Part shown: positions 1 through 12,864 of the stretch, piece by piece | How the letters are laid out: each line of letters begins with the position of its first letter | Position numbering within the stretch: position 1 is the first letter of the stretch | NCBI GenBank assembly: GCA_964019415.1 | Contig: OZ025882.1 | Span: 4,443,427 to 4,507,426, forward strand | DNA length: 64,000 bases | Source: Ianthella basta | Lineage: Eukaryota > Porifera > Demospongiae > Verongiida > Ianthellidae | Direction of reading: 5' to 3' | The notes under the pieces: model-generated | What the model was told of the DNA's origin: nothing | What the model saw: the letters and a program-made list of their open reading frames with translations, nothing else | Database searches by the model: none | Program-made: the position numbers and the translations under genes

Positions 1-1312
1 TGTGGGAAGTTGAACGGGCTCCCCTCAGGCACATCACTGCTGAGTCGATCGAGGAAAAGGCAATCTTGCACCGGATCATTCTCATCGTTTCACTGTAGGA
101 GGCTGCATGCTTCATTGCAATCAGTGATGCAAGCCTCTTGTACATGATAATGGCAGATGGGCCCCACCCTCCTGTGGAGGAAAGGACAATTGGTGTAAAT
201 GATCTGTGCTCCACTTAAACAACTCTCTTCTCATATGCCCTTCTCTTTACTTTTTTGTGGCGTCTGTAGCTTGCTGCAATGGTGTGGGTGCAATTGGAAG
301 GTGCTTGTGGGTTAAAAACCCTCACATCAAAGTATGTGCACTGCCTATTGCTCCCCCAGAAGCCCTGGGGTTTAACATCAAGTCGTGCATTGTCTTCCAC
401 GTTGGTGGTTCTTTAGGGGAATGTTTCTCCAGTTATAGGTTGGAGGGCTGGTTCCACTTCAACATTTGGACATACTTCAGAAAGCAGTTGAGCTGTCGCA
501 TCTCGGATCTGATCATGACGAATTGAGGGAAGACTCCTTTTGAACAGCTGAAGGCGTGGGTCATGGTAAACTGTGCCCCACAGGTATAGTGACTGGGGAG
601 TCTGGTTGGCTCCTACCCGTATTGGACACAGAGTGCATCTCGGAATGCTTGTTTGTGGAGAGAGAACCCATGCTCCTTGATCGGAAGGGTCGTCAACCAA
701 GCAGATCCTTTTTCAGAGGCCAGTTCTAATGATTTCTGAAGGGCGGCTGGGACTGTTTGCTTCAGGGTGCTTGCTTCCTCCTGCTGTTTCTCTCTGTGAT
801 GTTTCCTGGTCTCCTGTCTTAAGTGCATCTGCATGGGGTTGGTGTTATTGACTTGGTCTAGGGACATTATGCCTGCAGTGTGTTGGAGTGGGAGAAGGGA
901 CACAAGGGGCTAGGTAATGAGGTATGAGGCTTCGAACTGGTTGGCTACCAAGACTGTGGGTATGGGAATACCCAGTCCACCATCTTGCACTGGAAGTGCA
1001 AACACTTTCCTCTCTGCGTCACTGAAGGCAGGTCTCCCAGTGATGGCTGGTAACAGATGGAGCCTGATGGCATCTTCAAGGGGCTGTAGCATGTCACTTA
1101 TGTCGGGCACAACACACATCAGGAAGGTCCACCTGCCCACCAGGCCATTTGTCAGTGCACAGTATGCAGCGTGGGGTTGCGATTCTGCAATGATAGGGAG
1201 GTGCTTGAGTTCCTCAACCCACTTCTCAACTTTAGCTGAGATGAACGATTTGCAGAATGCAGAACTCGTCTGTCCCCAGAGGTGCTCCAAGATGTTTCAG
1301 GGGGTGCTGTGA
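1..1312 (-). mobile_element. Degenerate retroelement, 3' coding part with endonuclease-like region
   Basis: Read on the minus strand, several overlapping frames give pieces of one protein. From high to low coordinate they are a HLGAPLG-type segment (about 1270-1295), a block with KVEKWVEELKHLP and QPLEDAIRLHLLPAITGR (1250-1060), GSAWLTTLPIKEHGF (about 700), LPSIRHDQIRDATAQLLSEV (about 510-550), RLDV and TYFDVRVFNP (about 310-390), and YKRLASLIAMKHAASYSETM near 70-160. I recall this order as the region after the reverse transcriptase in an abundant retroelement family of sponges and corals. The RH...EP...RLD...FFDV pattern resembles restriction-like (PD-(D/E)XK) endonucleases, which is inference. 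The pieces lie in different frames, so this copy is dead. The reverse transcriptase core is not in the window. Confidence 0.6.
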
Positions 1313-1384
1313 TGGTGGTTTACACACGCCATTTTTTCCGTACTGTACCGTACCGAACTGGACCCTCCCGGAATATTGCGCTAG

Positions 1385-3212
1385 TGTTAATGGGGACAAG
1401 ATCTGATGAAATAAGCGTTGATATTGGTAACAGCATAGTACTTCAACTGTGGCAGCAAGAGGCAGGAGCGACCTACATTCTACAGACTGAACAAACACAT
1501 ACTGCAATAACAAGTAATGCTCCGTCTTATGTCTTCACAGCATCCCCTTCAATGACAGTGTCTTCTGGAGATGTGTTTGGATGCTATGTGCCAACTCTTA
1601 GCAGCCTTAGGATGGAAACTGTAACTAACATGCCAGAGCACACTATTTTCACTGCAAGAACTGGTGCCAGACCTACAGAATTCACTGCTGGAAATGCTCT
1701 TGTATGCCTTTGCCATGTTTTTGTTCATATCGTATGAAAGGCACTCTAAACTGCTTTCACAGATCCATTCTCTACTGTGACATCATCCACTGAGGAGATA
1801 CCTGATGCAACTGCTTCCAGTCTGAGACCTGATTCCACCTCAAGTCCACCCTCAGAATCTACATCAAGTAGTGGCAGTGCTAGTGCATCACCAACGAGTA
1901 AGCTCCCATTTCCACTGAACTGTGTACTACTGTCATACTGATCAATTACAGCTCTTAGACTACTGGCTACAAGGAGTAGTGTATATGTTATATGGCTACA
2001 GACGTACGTACACATGTATATGCATGTCTGTGTCCATCAGTTTGTAATAGTGTAGCTATATGATTCTCCATTGCACGATTTGGAGACACAGTATCATCTC
2101 TACACAATGTCATTGTATGTACATCTGTACTTGTTTTACTTCTTGAATCACTGATAGTTTCCCACTTGACACATTCTTCTGTGTTTATATTCATTTCTCC
2201 TCACTTTCCCTTTCTGCATATGTCAAGGTGCACTCTATTTCAATGTTGTTTTCATGTTTAATCAATACAGGTATAGCTGCAACTGAGGAGACCACCCTCT
2301 CTCAACCTCACTCCACCTCTTCCCCTATTCCAAGTTCCCCTTCTTCTACAGCAATGGAAGGAGGGGGGAGTGCTGATGATGTCTCTTCCACTGATGGTCC
2401 TGTCATTGCTGGTGTAGTACTGGCTGTGGTTTTCACGATTGTCCTGTTGTCTGTGGTGCTAGTTGTGGCATCCATTATATGTTACAAGATTAGAGTATTG
2501 AAGAAATACAACATTGAGACACATTCCAGACACAATGGTGAGTGAGTCCCACGTCCTTATCCTCCACTCATTGATACACAATATCTCTAACATGACGTAC
2601 AAATTACTGTACAAGAATGTGCAATATATTAATATATTTATACCATGCAATCAACTTGTACATATCCCTTACAATACTGCATGCCCACTGGTGTTCATTC
2701 ACTTCACTAGAGCTACTCCAGTCTATTGCATGAACTCTTATGTCTCAGAGCTCACATCCACTACCAGCACATGATTCCCTCAGTACGTGAAATATGTAGT
2801 AACTCTTCTACATTGTGTCATCCCCAGGTGACGCTGCTGCAGTCCATGACTACACCTCCCTGCAGCCAATCTATGTTAACCACACTGCTGTTAATGGAAC
2901 TTATGCAGTGTTGACTACTCATCTTGTTACAACTGATGTTGTTGCTGCTAGTGGCGAGTATACAGAGGTCCCTGACGTGGTGGCCAGTGCTGTCACCTCT
3001 GACAGCTCAGATAACCCCCAATCCTATGAGGTACCACAGCCAACAGTATTGGATGACTGGTATGAGGGAGTCGTCAGTCCCGAGTTTCCCCATTCCTCTT
3101 ATTTGTATGTACCAACAAAGGTGAGGACGTGATACTTGTCATAACATTATGTTAGGTTTTGTACCTGGATATGTCAGCTATGACAAATATGCAAACATGG
3201 TATACCATTGGC

Positions 3213-3254
<42 letters not shown>

Positions 3255-6200
3255 ATGTGCATGTGTCTGTGTGTCACGAGCATGACGTCTATTTAGGAAT
3301 GTGCCCAGTTCAAAATGGCGTCCCTATCTTAATGTATTAGGGTGCTTCAGTGAAACTAGCCAAAGGCAAAGAACATTTAAAGGTCATAGGTAGGCTTCTT
3401 TTGATGTATTGATGACGGCAGCGTACCCAAAGGCAACCTGGAGTACACATAAGAGAAAAGCGTCATTGGCTGCTCGTACCCCATTTTGTCTTTTCATATT
3501 ATTCTTGTTCTTCCCACTGAATATTTGCGCACTCCTAGCGCACGACACAGGGCACCTACGGACCTAAGTTGTGTACGGGCCTTACGTACCTAGGTCAAGG
3601 ACTAGGATCTGAGCGCCGGTGGCAATCCGATAAGTACAGTGCTGGAGCGGGCAGGAAATATGGCCTCCCCGTGTATTAAAGATACCCCAATACCGCCATT
3701 TAAATAGAAGAGAGCAATATAAAATATATATAGTCACTACACAAAACAACACAAATTGTAAAGTCGTGCACTATAGTCATACACTTCTCTGCAGCCAATC
3801 TATGTTACTGCCATTTTGTTGCACTGGTATACCGTACGGTACACGGCAGCCGCTTCATCTAAAATTGGCGTATCTGTGCTCGATGCTCTACACAATCTTC
3901 AGCTAATTTAAGGAAGGGGTACAGAAACAAGCAACAGTAACTCAACACCATGATGAACCACATTGCCATGAAGTTCGCTATGCATTCCTAATTTCCTTGT
4001 AGCTACATGGGACTGGCTAGCTAGACATTTGGGCCCATGTAGCTGTACAAGGACATTAGGAATGCATAGCGAACTTCATGGCAATGTGGTTCATCATGGT
4101 GTTGAGTTACTGTTGCTTGTTTCTATGCTTTTTCTGCTGGCCATTCCTAAATCTCTTTTGATTCTACAGGAATTTTTATACACTTGTGGTATATAATATA
4201 TATCCTTGTAGGAAGCAAGAGAGCAGAGTTGTACAGTACTCCGCAATGCCATTCCAATTGCAGAGATGGAGAATGTTGTACGTTCCACCTAAATTCAAGA
4301 CTTCACATCACACTCATTCATCTCTTCCTTACTGTAAACTGCTGCTGTGTGGTTTACTTGCTCCTTTACAGTATGAAGAGACAAGCTTCTCTACCCCAGA
4401 GTATGAGAATGTGCAGTTTGCTCCTCCAGCAAATGACGTGGAGGAGCTCTATGGACAACTAGCAGAGAGAAAGTGCATTGAAATACCAAGACAGAGTATC
4501 AGGTGAGTGGACAAAGGTAGTATAATTGTAAAAGGGCACACACTGAATCAAAATTAATGGAGGACCATCTGGTGGATTATCACATAGGTCTAAGCAAGTA
4601 CTTGGTTCAGGGCAATTTGGTGAAGTGTTCAAAGGAGAGTGGGTGACACCTTGGGGGACACAAGAGGTTGCCATCAAGAGCTTGACAGGAGAAATAAGTA
4701 AGGAAGACAAGGTTAAGTTCCTTCAAGAGGCAGCCATCATGGCTCAGTTCAGGCATCCCCACATTGTGAGGCTACTGGGAGCAGTCACTGTGGATGAACC
4801 GGTAGGTTTGTGTGGCTGTGATATGTGTTCTCTTTGGGTGTTCTCTTATTCTGGTCCCTTCTCAGTATTCTCACATTTCTGATTGGTGTACTTTCTTTAC
4901 AGAATATGATTGTAATTGAGTTTCTGAGCAAAGGAGACTTGCTGGGCTACCTACTGAAGATTCCCCCTGAGTAAGTGTAGATACATATTATTTGTACACT
5001 CAGTGAACAGCTAATAGAGCAAGTTTTAGCAACAAGTATTTCGAGTTAAAAAAACTCGTGGGGCGCCAGGGCGCCCCTGAACCTCGAACTACTTGCTAGC
5101 AATTTTCCCATGTACGTTCAGTAAATCAGATAGTTGGGGGTACAGTATTGTTGTTGGCCTGAAAGATACATCAAGACACACTAGACCGTTGGGTTTGCAA
5201 GAGTTTCAAGTCTCCAGAGCAGCCAGTCATATCCAGTGAAAGCATCCCTACCAAACTGTCAAATGTTTGCCTACTGCTTTTTGATCTATATGACATTCTA
5301 AATGAGCAATTGTTACTTTGTGCCTGGAGGAGGAGTGTGCTGGCTAAAAGGCTACCCTATGATGACTATATGAGCGAATCATGGCTATAATTATGTGTCA
5401 TGACTCGCTGGTCCTCCATTATTGGCCTACGGGTCACTAGACTTCTGTTGTATTTAGGGCTGTACCTCGCAGAAAAACAGTTACGTAAGCTTCCTACCAC
5501 AATAATATTACTTAAACATGTTCTAGAAACACTTTGCGTTCTTTGGATACACGGCGAAATCTAAAGAGAATGGTTTTGAGCCTAGCAAACAGAAAGCGTC
5601 GAGCGCGCGGCCATTTTACAATGTCCGTCAGTGATAATTGGAGCTGTATCTCGCAGAAGAGACGTTCCTTAGGCTTTTTATTAGTATCACTCTATTAACA
5701 CATGTTTATGACCACATTTCGTTCGATTCAAACACGGCGAAACGTCATTAGAGAGGATTTAAAGCTTTGTAAAGAACGACGTGAGCGCCGCCATTTGCAA
5801 AATGACAGAAATATATATACAGTGCAAGTTACAATATACACCACTAATCTAAAGTAAATAATATAATATAATATAATATAATATAATATAATATAATATA
5901 ATATAATATAATTCCCGGGGGGTTAGGCACCCCTCACGAACATGTGATAGGTGTGCCTTTGAAGTATGGGAGATTTTAAGACTTTTAAATGAGGCAGAAT
6001 TTTTAATTAGGTCTTCGTTCTTCTACAAGTAGCCCGCTAAATCCTAATATAAATGTGCATAGCATAACACTTAATGTATGGTGCATTTATATTGATGCAT
6101 AGTGGTATCTTGTATATGAATGCAACTGGGCTCGTTGAGACGTGAAACTTGGTGGACACATCCAAGTGGTCCACCTTCCTATGTTATTAGCGGGATTTCT

Positions 6201-9200
6201 TAATTAGTCTCAAAATGGCCGACATATGTGAGGTGTATGATGTATTCAACCAGCCCGGCCCGCTCAGTCATGACACTTGATGGACCTAGCCAGATAATGC
6301 AACTGTTCATGTCATTAGCAGGATTTCTTAATTAGTTGCAAAATGGCCGAGAAAAATGAGGTTCATTGCATATCTTACCAACCCAGCCCTGCTAAATCAT
6401 GATACTAAGTGGATGAAGTTAGATGACCAATTTCCTCATGTCATTAGCAGTATTGCTTAATTAGTCCCAAAATGGAGGCGATGTTTTGAACAATCACATT
6501 TTGACATCAATTTGTAGGCATTTGGCGCTATGCTGGAGCAGAGCAGCACCAACTTGTACACTTGCTCACAACTATCCAGCCACAATATCCAGCTACTCAC
6601 CACCACATAGATAAATACAACCGCCATCATCACCACCACAGCGGAAGTTGCAATGAGCACACCAGTATAATATTATGTGCTAGAGCTGCAAGAAAACAGA
6701 CCACCACATCAGGTGCTGCTACCACATACTACTACCACTACCACCACACAGTGCAAGTTACAATATTACGGCCACCACATGCATTCCTAGATGAAAATGA
6801 CCACCACCACCACCACCACATGGTGCCAGTACAATGCATGCATTCAGTATATGCGCCATTGCTCTAGAAAAAACACCACCACCACCACCACACAGTGCAA
6901 GTTACAATATCGCAGCCACCACCACCTGTGCCAGTAGAGTATCTGTGCTAGTTGGTCATAGAAAAAGACCACCACCAGTGCAAGTTACAGTAGCCACCAC
7001 CACATGTGTCAGTAGAGTGTCTGCGCTAGCTTGTCATGGAAAAAGAACACCAGTGTAAGTTACAGTAGCCACCACCACATGTGCCAGTAGAATATCTGCG
7101 CTAGTTGGTAATTGAAAAAGACCACCAGTGCAAGTTACAGTGGCTCCGGGCCAGCACATGCAAGTTACAGCTGGTCAGAACCTGCACTGCTGCCATTGTA
7201 ATGCACGCTGCAGCAAGCAATTGTAACTTGCCTAAGGGCATGCCATTGAATTTCTTCCCATGCACCCTCAATTCAATGGCATGCCCTTAGGCAAGCTTAC
7301 AATTGCTTGCTGCAGCGTGCATTACAATGGCAGCAGTGCAGGTTCTGACCAGCTGTAACTTGCATGTGCTGGCCCGGAGCCACTATATATATATATATAC
7401 CACCACAACCACCACACAGTGCAAGTTACAATATCGCAGCCACCACCACCTGTGCCAGTAAAGTATCTGTGCTAGTTGGTCATAGAGAAAAAGACCACCA
7501 GTGCAAGTTACAGTAGCCACCACCACAGTGCCAGTAGAGTATCTGCACTAGTTGGTCATAGAAAAAGACCACCAGTGCAAGTTACAGTGGCACCAGCACC
7601 ATTCGCACCACCACATGTGCCAGAAAGTAAATGCGCTCAATGGCTGAAGAAAAAGACCACCAGCGCAAGTTACAGCTGGTCAGAACCTGCACCGCCACCA
7701 TTGGAGTGCACGCTGCAGCAAGCAAATGTAAGCTTACCTAAGGGCATGCCATTGAATTGAGGGTGCGTGGGAAGAAATTCAATGGCATGCCCTTAGGCAA
7801 GTTACATTTGCTTGCTGCAGCGTGCACTCCAATGGTGGCGGTGCAGGTTCTGACCAGCTGTAACTTGCGCTGGTGGTCTTTTTCTTCAGCCATTGAGCGC
7901 ATTTACTTTCTGGCACATGTGGTGGTGCGAATGGTGCTGGTGCCACTGTAACTTGCACTGGTGGTCTTTTTCTATGACCAACTAGTGCAGATACTCTACT
8001 GGCACTGTGGTGGTGGCTACTGTAACTTGCACTGGTGGTCTTTTTCTCTATGACCAACTAGCACAGATACTTTACTGGCACAGGTGGTGGTGGCTGCGAT
8101 ATTGTAACTTGCACTGTGTGGTGGTTGTGGTGGTGTTTTTTCTAGAGCAATGGCACATATACTGAATGCATCCATTGTACTGGCACCATGTGGTGGTGGT
8201 GGTGGTCATTTTCATTTAGGAATGCATGTGGTGGCCGTAATATTGTAACTTGCACTGTGTGGTGGTGGTAGTAGTAGTATATAGTAGCAGTGCCTGATGT
8301 GATGGTCTGTTTTCTTGCAGCTCTAGCACATAATATTATACTGGTGTGCTCATTGCAACTTCCACTGTGGTGGTGGTGATGGCGGTTGTATTTATCTATG
8401 TGGTGGTGTAGTAGCTGGATATTGTGGCTGGATAGTTGTGAGCAAGTGTACATGCTGGTGCTGCTCTGCTCCAGCATAGCGGCAAATGCCTACAAATTGG
8501 TGTCAAAATGTGATTGTTCAAAACATCGCCTCCATTTTGTGACTAATTAAGCAATACTGCTAATGACATGAGGAAATTGGTCATCTAACTTCATCCACTT
8601 AGTATCATGACTTAGCAGGGCTGGGTTGGTAAGATATGCATTGAACCTCATTTTTCTCGGCCATTTTGCCACTAATTAAGAAATCCTACTAATGACATGA
8701 ACAGTTGCATTATCTGGCTAGGTCCATCAAGTGTCATGACTGAGCGGGCCGGGCTGGTTGAATACATCATACACATCACATATGTCGGCCATTTTGAGAC
8801 TAATTAAGAAATCCCGCTAATAACATAGGAAGGTGGACCACTTGGATCTGTCCACCAAGTTTCACGTCTCAACGAGCCAAGTTGCATTCATATACAAGAT
8901 ACCACTATGCATCAATATAAATGCACCATACATTAAGTGTTATGCTATGCACATTTATATTAGGATTTGGCGGGCTGCTTGTAGAAGAACGAAGACCTAA
9001 TTAAAAATTCTGCCTCATTTAAAAGTCTTAAAATCTCCCATACTTCAAAGGCACACCTATCACATGTTCGTGAGGGGTGCCTAACCCCCCGGGAATTATA
9101 TTATATTATATTATATTATATTATATTATATTATATTATATTATATTATATTATATTATATTATATTATATTATATTATATTATTTACTTTAGATTAGTG

Positions 9201-11794
9201 GTGTATATTGTAACTTGCACTGTATATACGAACATGAAGCCATACGAAGACCTAAATCTGAAAACAATATAGGGGCGCCTTCGGCGCCCCAAAAATTGAA
9301 GCCAGCTATTTGCGTGGACTGTGTTTATAACTGCGTGTTGTTGATAGCCTGCACGAGTGTAATGCGCACAGCATTAGTTTTTAGCTGTTTTTCACAGTCA
9401 TAGGAGAAGGGTAGTCAGATGCTGCATGGCCCCTCCCACAAGGTCAGGTACCGTCGCATACATTGAATTCTGCCCACATAGTTGTGCTTTAATCAGATAG
9501 CAGGACAGCTCAGTAACACTTACAAATATGCTAATTAGATGTGCAAAGTGCACAATACAGCACCATGGTATAGCCAGTGAGGGTGATGGAAGCAGCAGCG
9601 AACGATGCTGTTCATTATTTGGGTTACAAGCATATGGTTCTGTCTGGTGTCGTTTTGGCTGAGTAGCCTTTGCAGTTGCATACTAGCATCAGGAAAGCCT
9701 GTGCTTTGCATGTCTTCCTGTTCAGATTGCTGTGACCATGTCACTTCGTTGCAAGTGAGGAATGCCACTGTTGTATGATTGTCTTGCTTATACAACACTA
9801 GCGTCGAATGGAACAGCAGCTTACAATTTTTACTCAACAATGCTTACATGTACAAAGCATGTGTGCAGATTGACGCAAAAATACTCCAGAGCAACAAGTC
9901 AGTGTATGGTGGGGAGGGGTCAAGTGACTCCTGACTAGTGGGAGGGTCACAGTTACACAGACAGTTTCGACCACATACAGTAGGCTTTTGTCGGCTGATA
10001 CAGGTGTGAATGCCTTCACAGCTGAAAGTAATTTGACCCCTCCTGCTACTGTAGCATAAGAATCAGCTTCAAAGCTACTGCTATATATTATGTTAATCCA
10101 GGAACACGATATGTTTTAGACTTCACCTTAACCATAGATAACAGTACATATGCATTACGTATGACTGTACACAGCAAGGACCATTTTGGGCACAGGTTGT
10201 GAATATAGGCCATATACTGACCCTTTACAATTGTATGATTGAACATTTCTTTCTCAATTGCCTGATAGCAAACAAAGTGCAGAACTGCTGACTCAGTTGC
10301 TTCAGTTCTGCCGAGAGATTGCTGATGGTATGAAGTACCTCTCAAAGAAGGGGTTTGTTCACCGTGACCTGGCGGCAAGGAACATCCTACTGAATGGAAG
10401 ACTCAGATGTAAAGTAAGTATAGACTGGTATTTAACCTGAACAAATGTATCCTGTCCATGACGTTTGTTGCAAGCTGTTAAAGTGTTACTACAAGTTATT
10501 TGACTGGAAACTATCATCAAGCATTGTAAGAAAGCTGAGTGGTGGAGATATGATGTGCTGCCAGTGTTGCCCCTGTAGCCACTTCCTCTGGTTTTTCCCT
10601 TCTGACCAGATTGCAGATTTTGGTCTGTCCAGGGATATAGTTGATGACACCTACTACACTGCAACAGCAGGGAAAATCCCTGTTAAGTGGACAGCTCCTG
10701 AGGTATTCAGTTACACTTGGAATGTTCTCTTTCGGAATTGCCTAACTTTCTCTGTGTTGCAGATTTAAACAGCTGATAGCAATGTTCTTGTATCTGTTTT
10801 GTCACTAATTAACTACACAGGCCCTATTCTTCAAGAAGTACAGCACAAGTAGTGATGTGTGGAGTTACGGGATGCTGATGAAGGAAATATGGTCACTGGG
10901 GGAGAAGCCATTTCCCTCCTTGGCTCCACTGGAAGTAAGTTGTGTTAGTGTTTTGACCACTCATTAAATGCATCAATTAGTATTGCTGTGCTTATAGAGA
11001 GGTGTGCTGGCTCCATATACAAACTTGTCTTCTCTCTCCTTTCCTCATAACGTGCACATGTAGTGTGTGACCAAGCTCCAGGATGACCCTCACTATGTCC
11101 AGCCTCCTCCACCAGGCTGTCCTAGGGCCATTTACCAGCAAATGGTACTCTGCTGGTAAGCATGTCAATATCATTCATGTACGTATGAGGTGCTGATTGT
11201 GGGTCAATGGTGGTGATTGAGGAGGCGTTATTTTGATGCCATGTATTTAATGATGGTAGCGATTCTGAATGTAGTCCATGAATCTGTTGAGATGATTCCG
11301 CACAGCAACCTCCTTTCAGAGGCAATGATTTTAACGAATCTAGTAATCTTTCTGTGATGAATTTACTCAAGTAACTGAATCTGTCTATGTCTCACTGAAT
11401 TTACTTCACTGATGAGTTTTGGTTTGTGTGAACATTGTTAAACAAAGAGTATATTGGTATTATCTTCCTTCATCATTGACAGCTTGTCATTATTTGTATA
11501 ATTATTCTTCCTTCATCTTGGCAGCTTGTCATTGTGTTCCCCCAACAAGCCTTCACCATGCTGTTTAGTTTGTGTACATATTACTTCTCCACCTGTAGGA
11601 ACAGTGACCATCATGGGCGCCCCACCTTTGCTGCCCTTCTTGAGACTCTGTCTGGTCCTTCTGATGAGCTGCTGAGGATCCCAGAGGAGAGCCTCAGAGA
11701 AGTGAAGAACCCAGAGATGGCAGCACAGATTGGAGCTGCAAGGATGTTTTCTCTTGACCTGTACCTTGACTTACAAAGGTACTACTACTACTAA
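1385..11794 (+). CDS. RTK-1, receptor tyrosine kinase (multi-exon)
   Basis: A transmembrane tyrosine kinase. Exons: probable ectodomain about 1385-1701 and 1763-1897 (Ser/Thr-rich), membrane helix 2271-2537, juxtamembrane 2828-3120 and 4372-4502, glycine loop and Lys 4588-4801 ([17 protein letters not shown]), 4903-4970, catalytic loop 10269-10413 (HRDLAARN), 10610-10702 (DFGLSRD, activation-loop YY, VKWTAPE), 10821-10934 (SDVWSYGM), 11064-11155 and 11599-11794 (stop TAA). From 2271 every splice phase closes without a break. The juxtamembrane part has many tyrosines (YTEVP, YENVQF, EELYGQ), likely phospho-docking sites. The 5.3 kb intron 4971-10268 splits the kinase and contains a giant palindrome. 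The join between 1701 and 1763 is not phase-clean and no signal peptide was found, so the 5' end is uncertain. The kinase should act at the plasma membrane; its ligand is unknown. Confidence 0.85.
3213..3252. repeat. (GT)n microsatellite
   Basis: About 20 perfect GT dinucleotides in the RTK-1 intron between the two juxtamembrane exons, followed by degenerate GTGCATGTG units. Confidence 0.95.
3274..4200 (-). mobile_element. Composite DNA element: element P plus foldback B, copy 1
   Basis: The RTK-1 intron 3121-4371 is filled by two joined elements. Positions 3274-3920 (element P) are the diverged reverse complement of 51985-52475: both have a CACGAGC(A/G)(T/C)GACGTCT end, a conserved CCTAGGTACGTAAG-like core and a CCCCTTCCTTAAATTAG end. 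Positions 3922-4180 form a palindrome (foldback B) with arms meeting near 4020 in a TAGCTAGCTAGAC-type loop. Relatives of foldback B lie at 43740-44020, 48262-48360 and 50516-51915. No transposase is encoded, so it is a non-autonomous element. Confidence 0.75.
4971..5819. other. RTK-1 intron, left of the palindrome, with a diverged tandem duplication
   Basis: No exon is seen. Positions 5459-5640 and 5641-5815 are two diverged copies of a unit of about 175 bp; both contain GCTGTA(C/T)CTCGCAGA, ACACGGCGAAA and GCGCGGCCATTT or GCGCCGCCATTT. Near 5055-5085 there is a short GGGGCGCC/GGCGCCCC hairpin. A related CATCTCGCAGCAGACGTTCC string occurs in the repeat array at 46270 and 46960. Confidence 0.6.
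5820..9222. mobile_element. 3.4 kb palindromic foldback element
   Basis: The termini are CAGTGCAAGTTACAATATAC at 5820 and its reverse complement ending at 9222, flanked by TATATA on both sides (a TA or longer target duplication). The two arms are almost perfect inverted copies over more than 1.4 kb. Landmarks are the TAATA array 5867-5911 against 9098-9183, the GGTTAGGCACCCCTCACGAA segment near 5921 against its complement near 9070, and CAC/GTG-triplet tracts near 6560-6900 against 8090-8450. The main fold point is near 7767. The left arm is about 490 bp longer because of extra repeat units and a second palindrome at 7140-7383. The motif GTGCAAGTTACA recurs many times. Open frames inside are low-complexity (His- or Thr-rich) and no transposase is visible. 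Confidence 0.9.
7140..7383. repeat. Inner palindrome nested in the left arm
   Basis: A near-perfect inverted repeat centred at about 7261; the left end GTGGCTCCGGGCC pairs with GGCCCGGAGCCAC. The same central words (CCTAAGGGCATGCCATTGAA) form the main fold point near 7767, so this is a second copy of the element's centre. Confidence 0.9.
9223..10268. other. RTK-1 intron, right of the palindrome
   Basis: No exon is recognised. A short GGGGCGCCTTCGGCGCCCC hairpin lies near 9271-9290. Open frames on the minus strand at 9535-10019 show no recognisable domain and are treated as chance. Confidence 0.5.
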
Positions 11795-12864
11795 AGTAAC
11801 AACTGAGCTCCTGGCTGTAACTACATACACACATCAGATCAACTCTAATGTAAGGGCTGATGTATAATGAGCGCTCTCTTGTAAATAGGTACAACAATTT
11901 TTTCAGCACACAGAACTTCAATAACGCATCATATGTGTATAGTATGATATGTGTACAGTGAATATATGTATAATTAAGGTTTGGTAGGAGCAAATTGACT
12001 TTCTCCCCAATAGTGACACGTGATCAAGGCTTAATAACGTATAGGCCATGTATATATAATTGCTGTGAATGGGAAACTATACTGGAATATATATACCGAT
12101 ATACATCTAGCAAAATAAATGAGGCACTTTGGACATGTGTACATTTGAAGGACTCACACTTGTATGCATGATTTATTTGCTACAGTCCCATCTAGTATAT
12201 ATGCAGTGAGGGCTATTTTGGACACTGATATTGCAATATTGCATGCCATCATCAACTTCTCAGTCACATGCCTGAATTTCATTTTGGACAAAGCATCATG
12301 ACATGTACAGGCAGTGTGCATGTGTTCCTATATTACAGTATGTACAGTACATTAGTTATTATTAGTATTGATATTAATATTGTACTATCCAGTTCAGAAT
12401 ATTTGAATTGATTCTACTGCACAGCTGAGAATGTGTATATCCAAACAGTTTCTTGACATGCTGCATGGGTCCAATTGTAATTCACACTGCTCAAACAGGA
12501 TAATGCTTCATCTTTATTTGCACGAGCAGTGGCTTGTGGCATGTGTACTGATCAGTACATGCACTGGTCCTGGCTATAATTATATTTACTTAATTGCGTT
12601 GGTGGTGTTTTTCACTCCATTGACTAACACTACTACTCTACTTGCACATACAGTGTTCACGCTCTGTAACTTGCACACAATGCACTGCATGCATGGGTAT
12701 CTTTTCCATTGCAGCATACAATACTGATACACTCAATTACTGCAAAATACTTAATAAATGTCTCTAGCAAAAAGGGTGCTCATACAATGTATACGTTAAA
12801 GCACTATATACACTCATATAATTATTTTAATCAAAGTCAATTATAACAGGATTATATTACCCAA
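11795..12864. other. Convergent intergenic spacer RTK-1 / RTK-A
   Basis: Shared 3' flank of two tail-to-tail genes. A candidate polyadenylation signal AATAAA for RTK-1 lies at 12114-12119, about 320 bp after the stop. Positions 12360-12760 (CCAGTTCAGAATATTTGAAT onwards) recur beyond the 3' end of RTK-B (29048-29420), and part of this recurs at 58400-58600, so the duplicated block extends past the coding region. No gene is seen. Confidence 0.6.

Noticed and set aside
3149-3340. Open frame containing VCVCVC
   Set aside because: Translation of the GT microsatellite.
6562-8477. His-rich open frames on both strands
   Set aside because: They come from CAC/GTG triplet tracts inside the palindrome arms and appear as mirror copies; no domain or splice context.
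5820-9222. CRISPR-like regularly spaced repeats
   Set aside because: Eukaryotic intron context, imperfect units without unique spacers, and an overall palindrome explain them.
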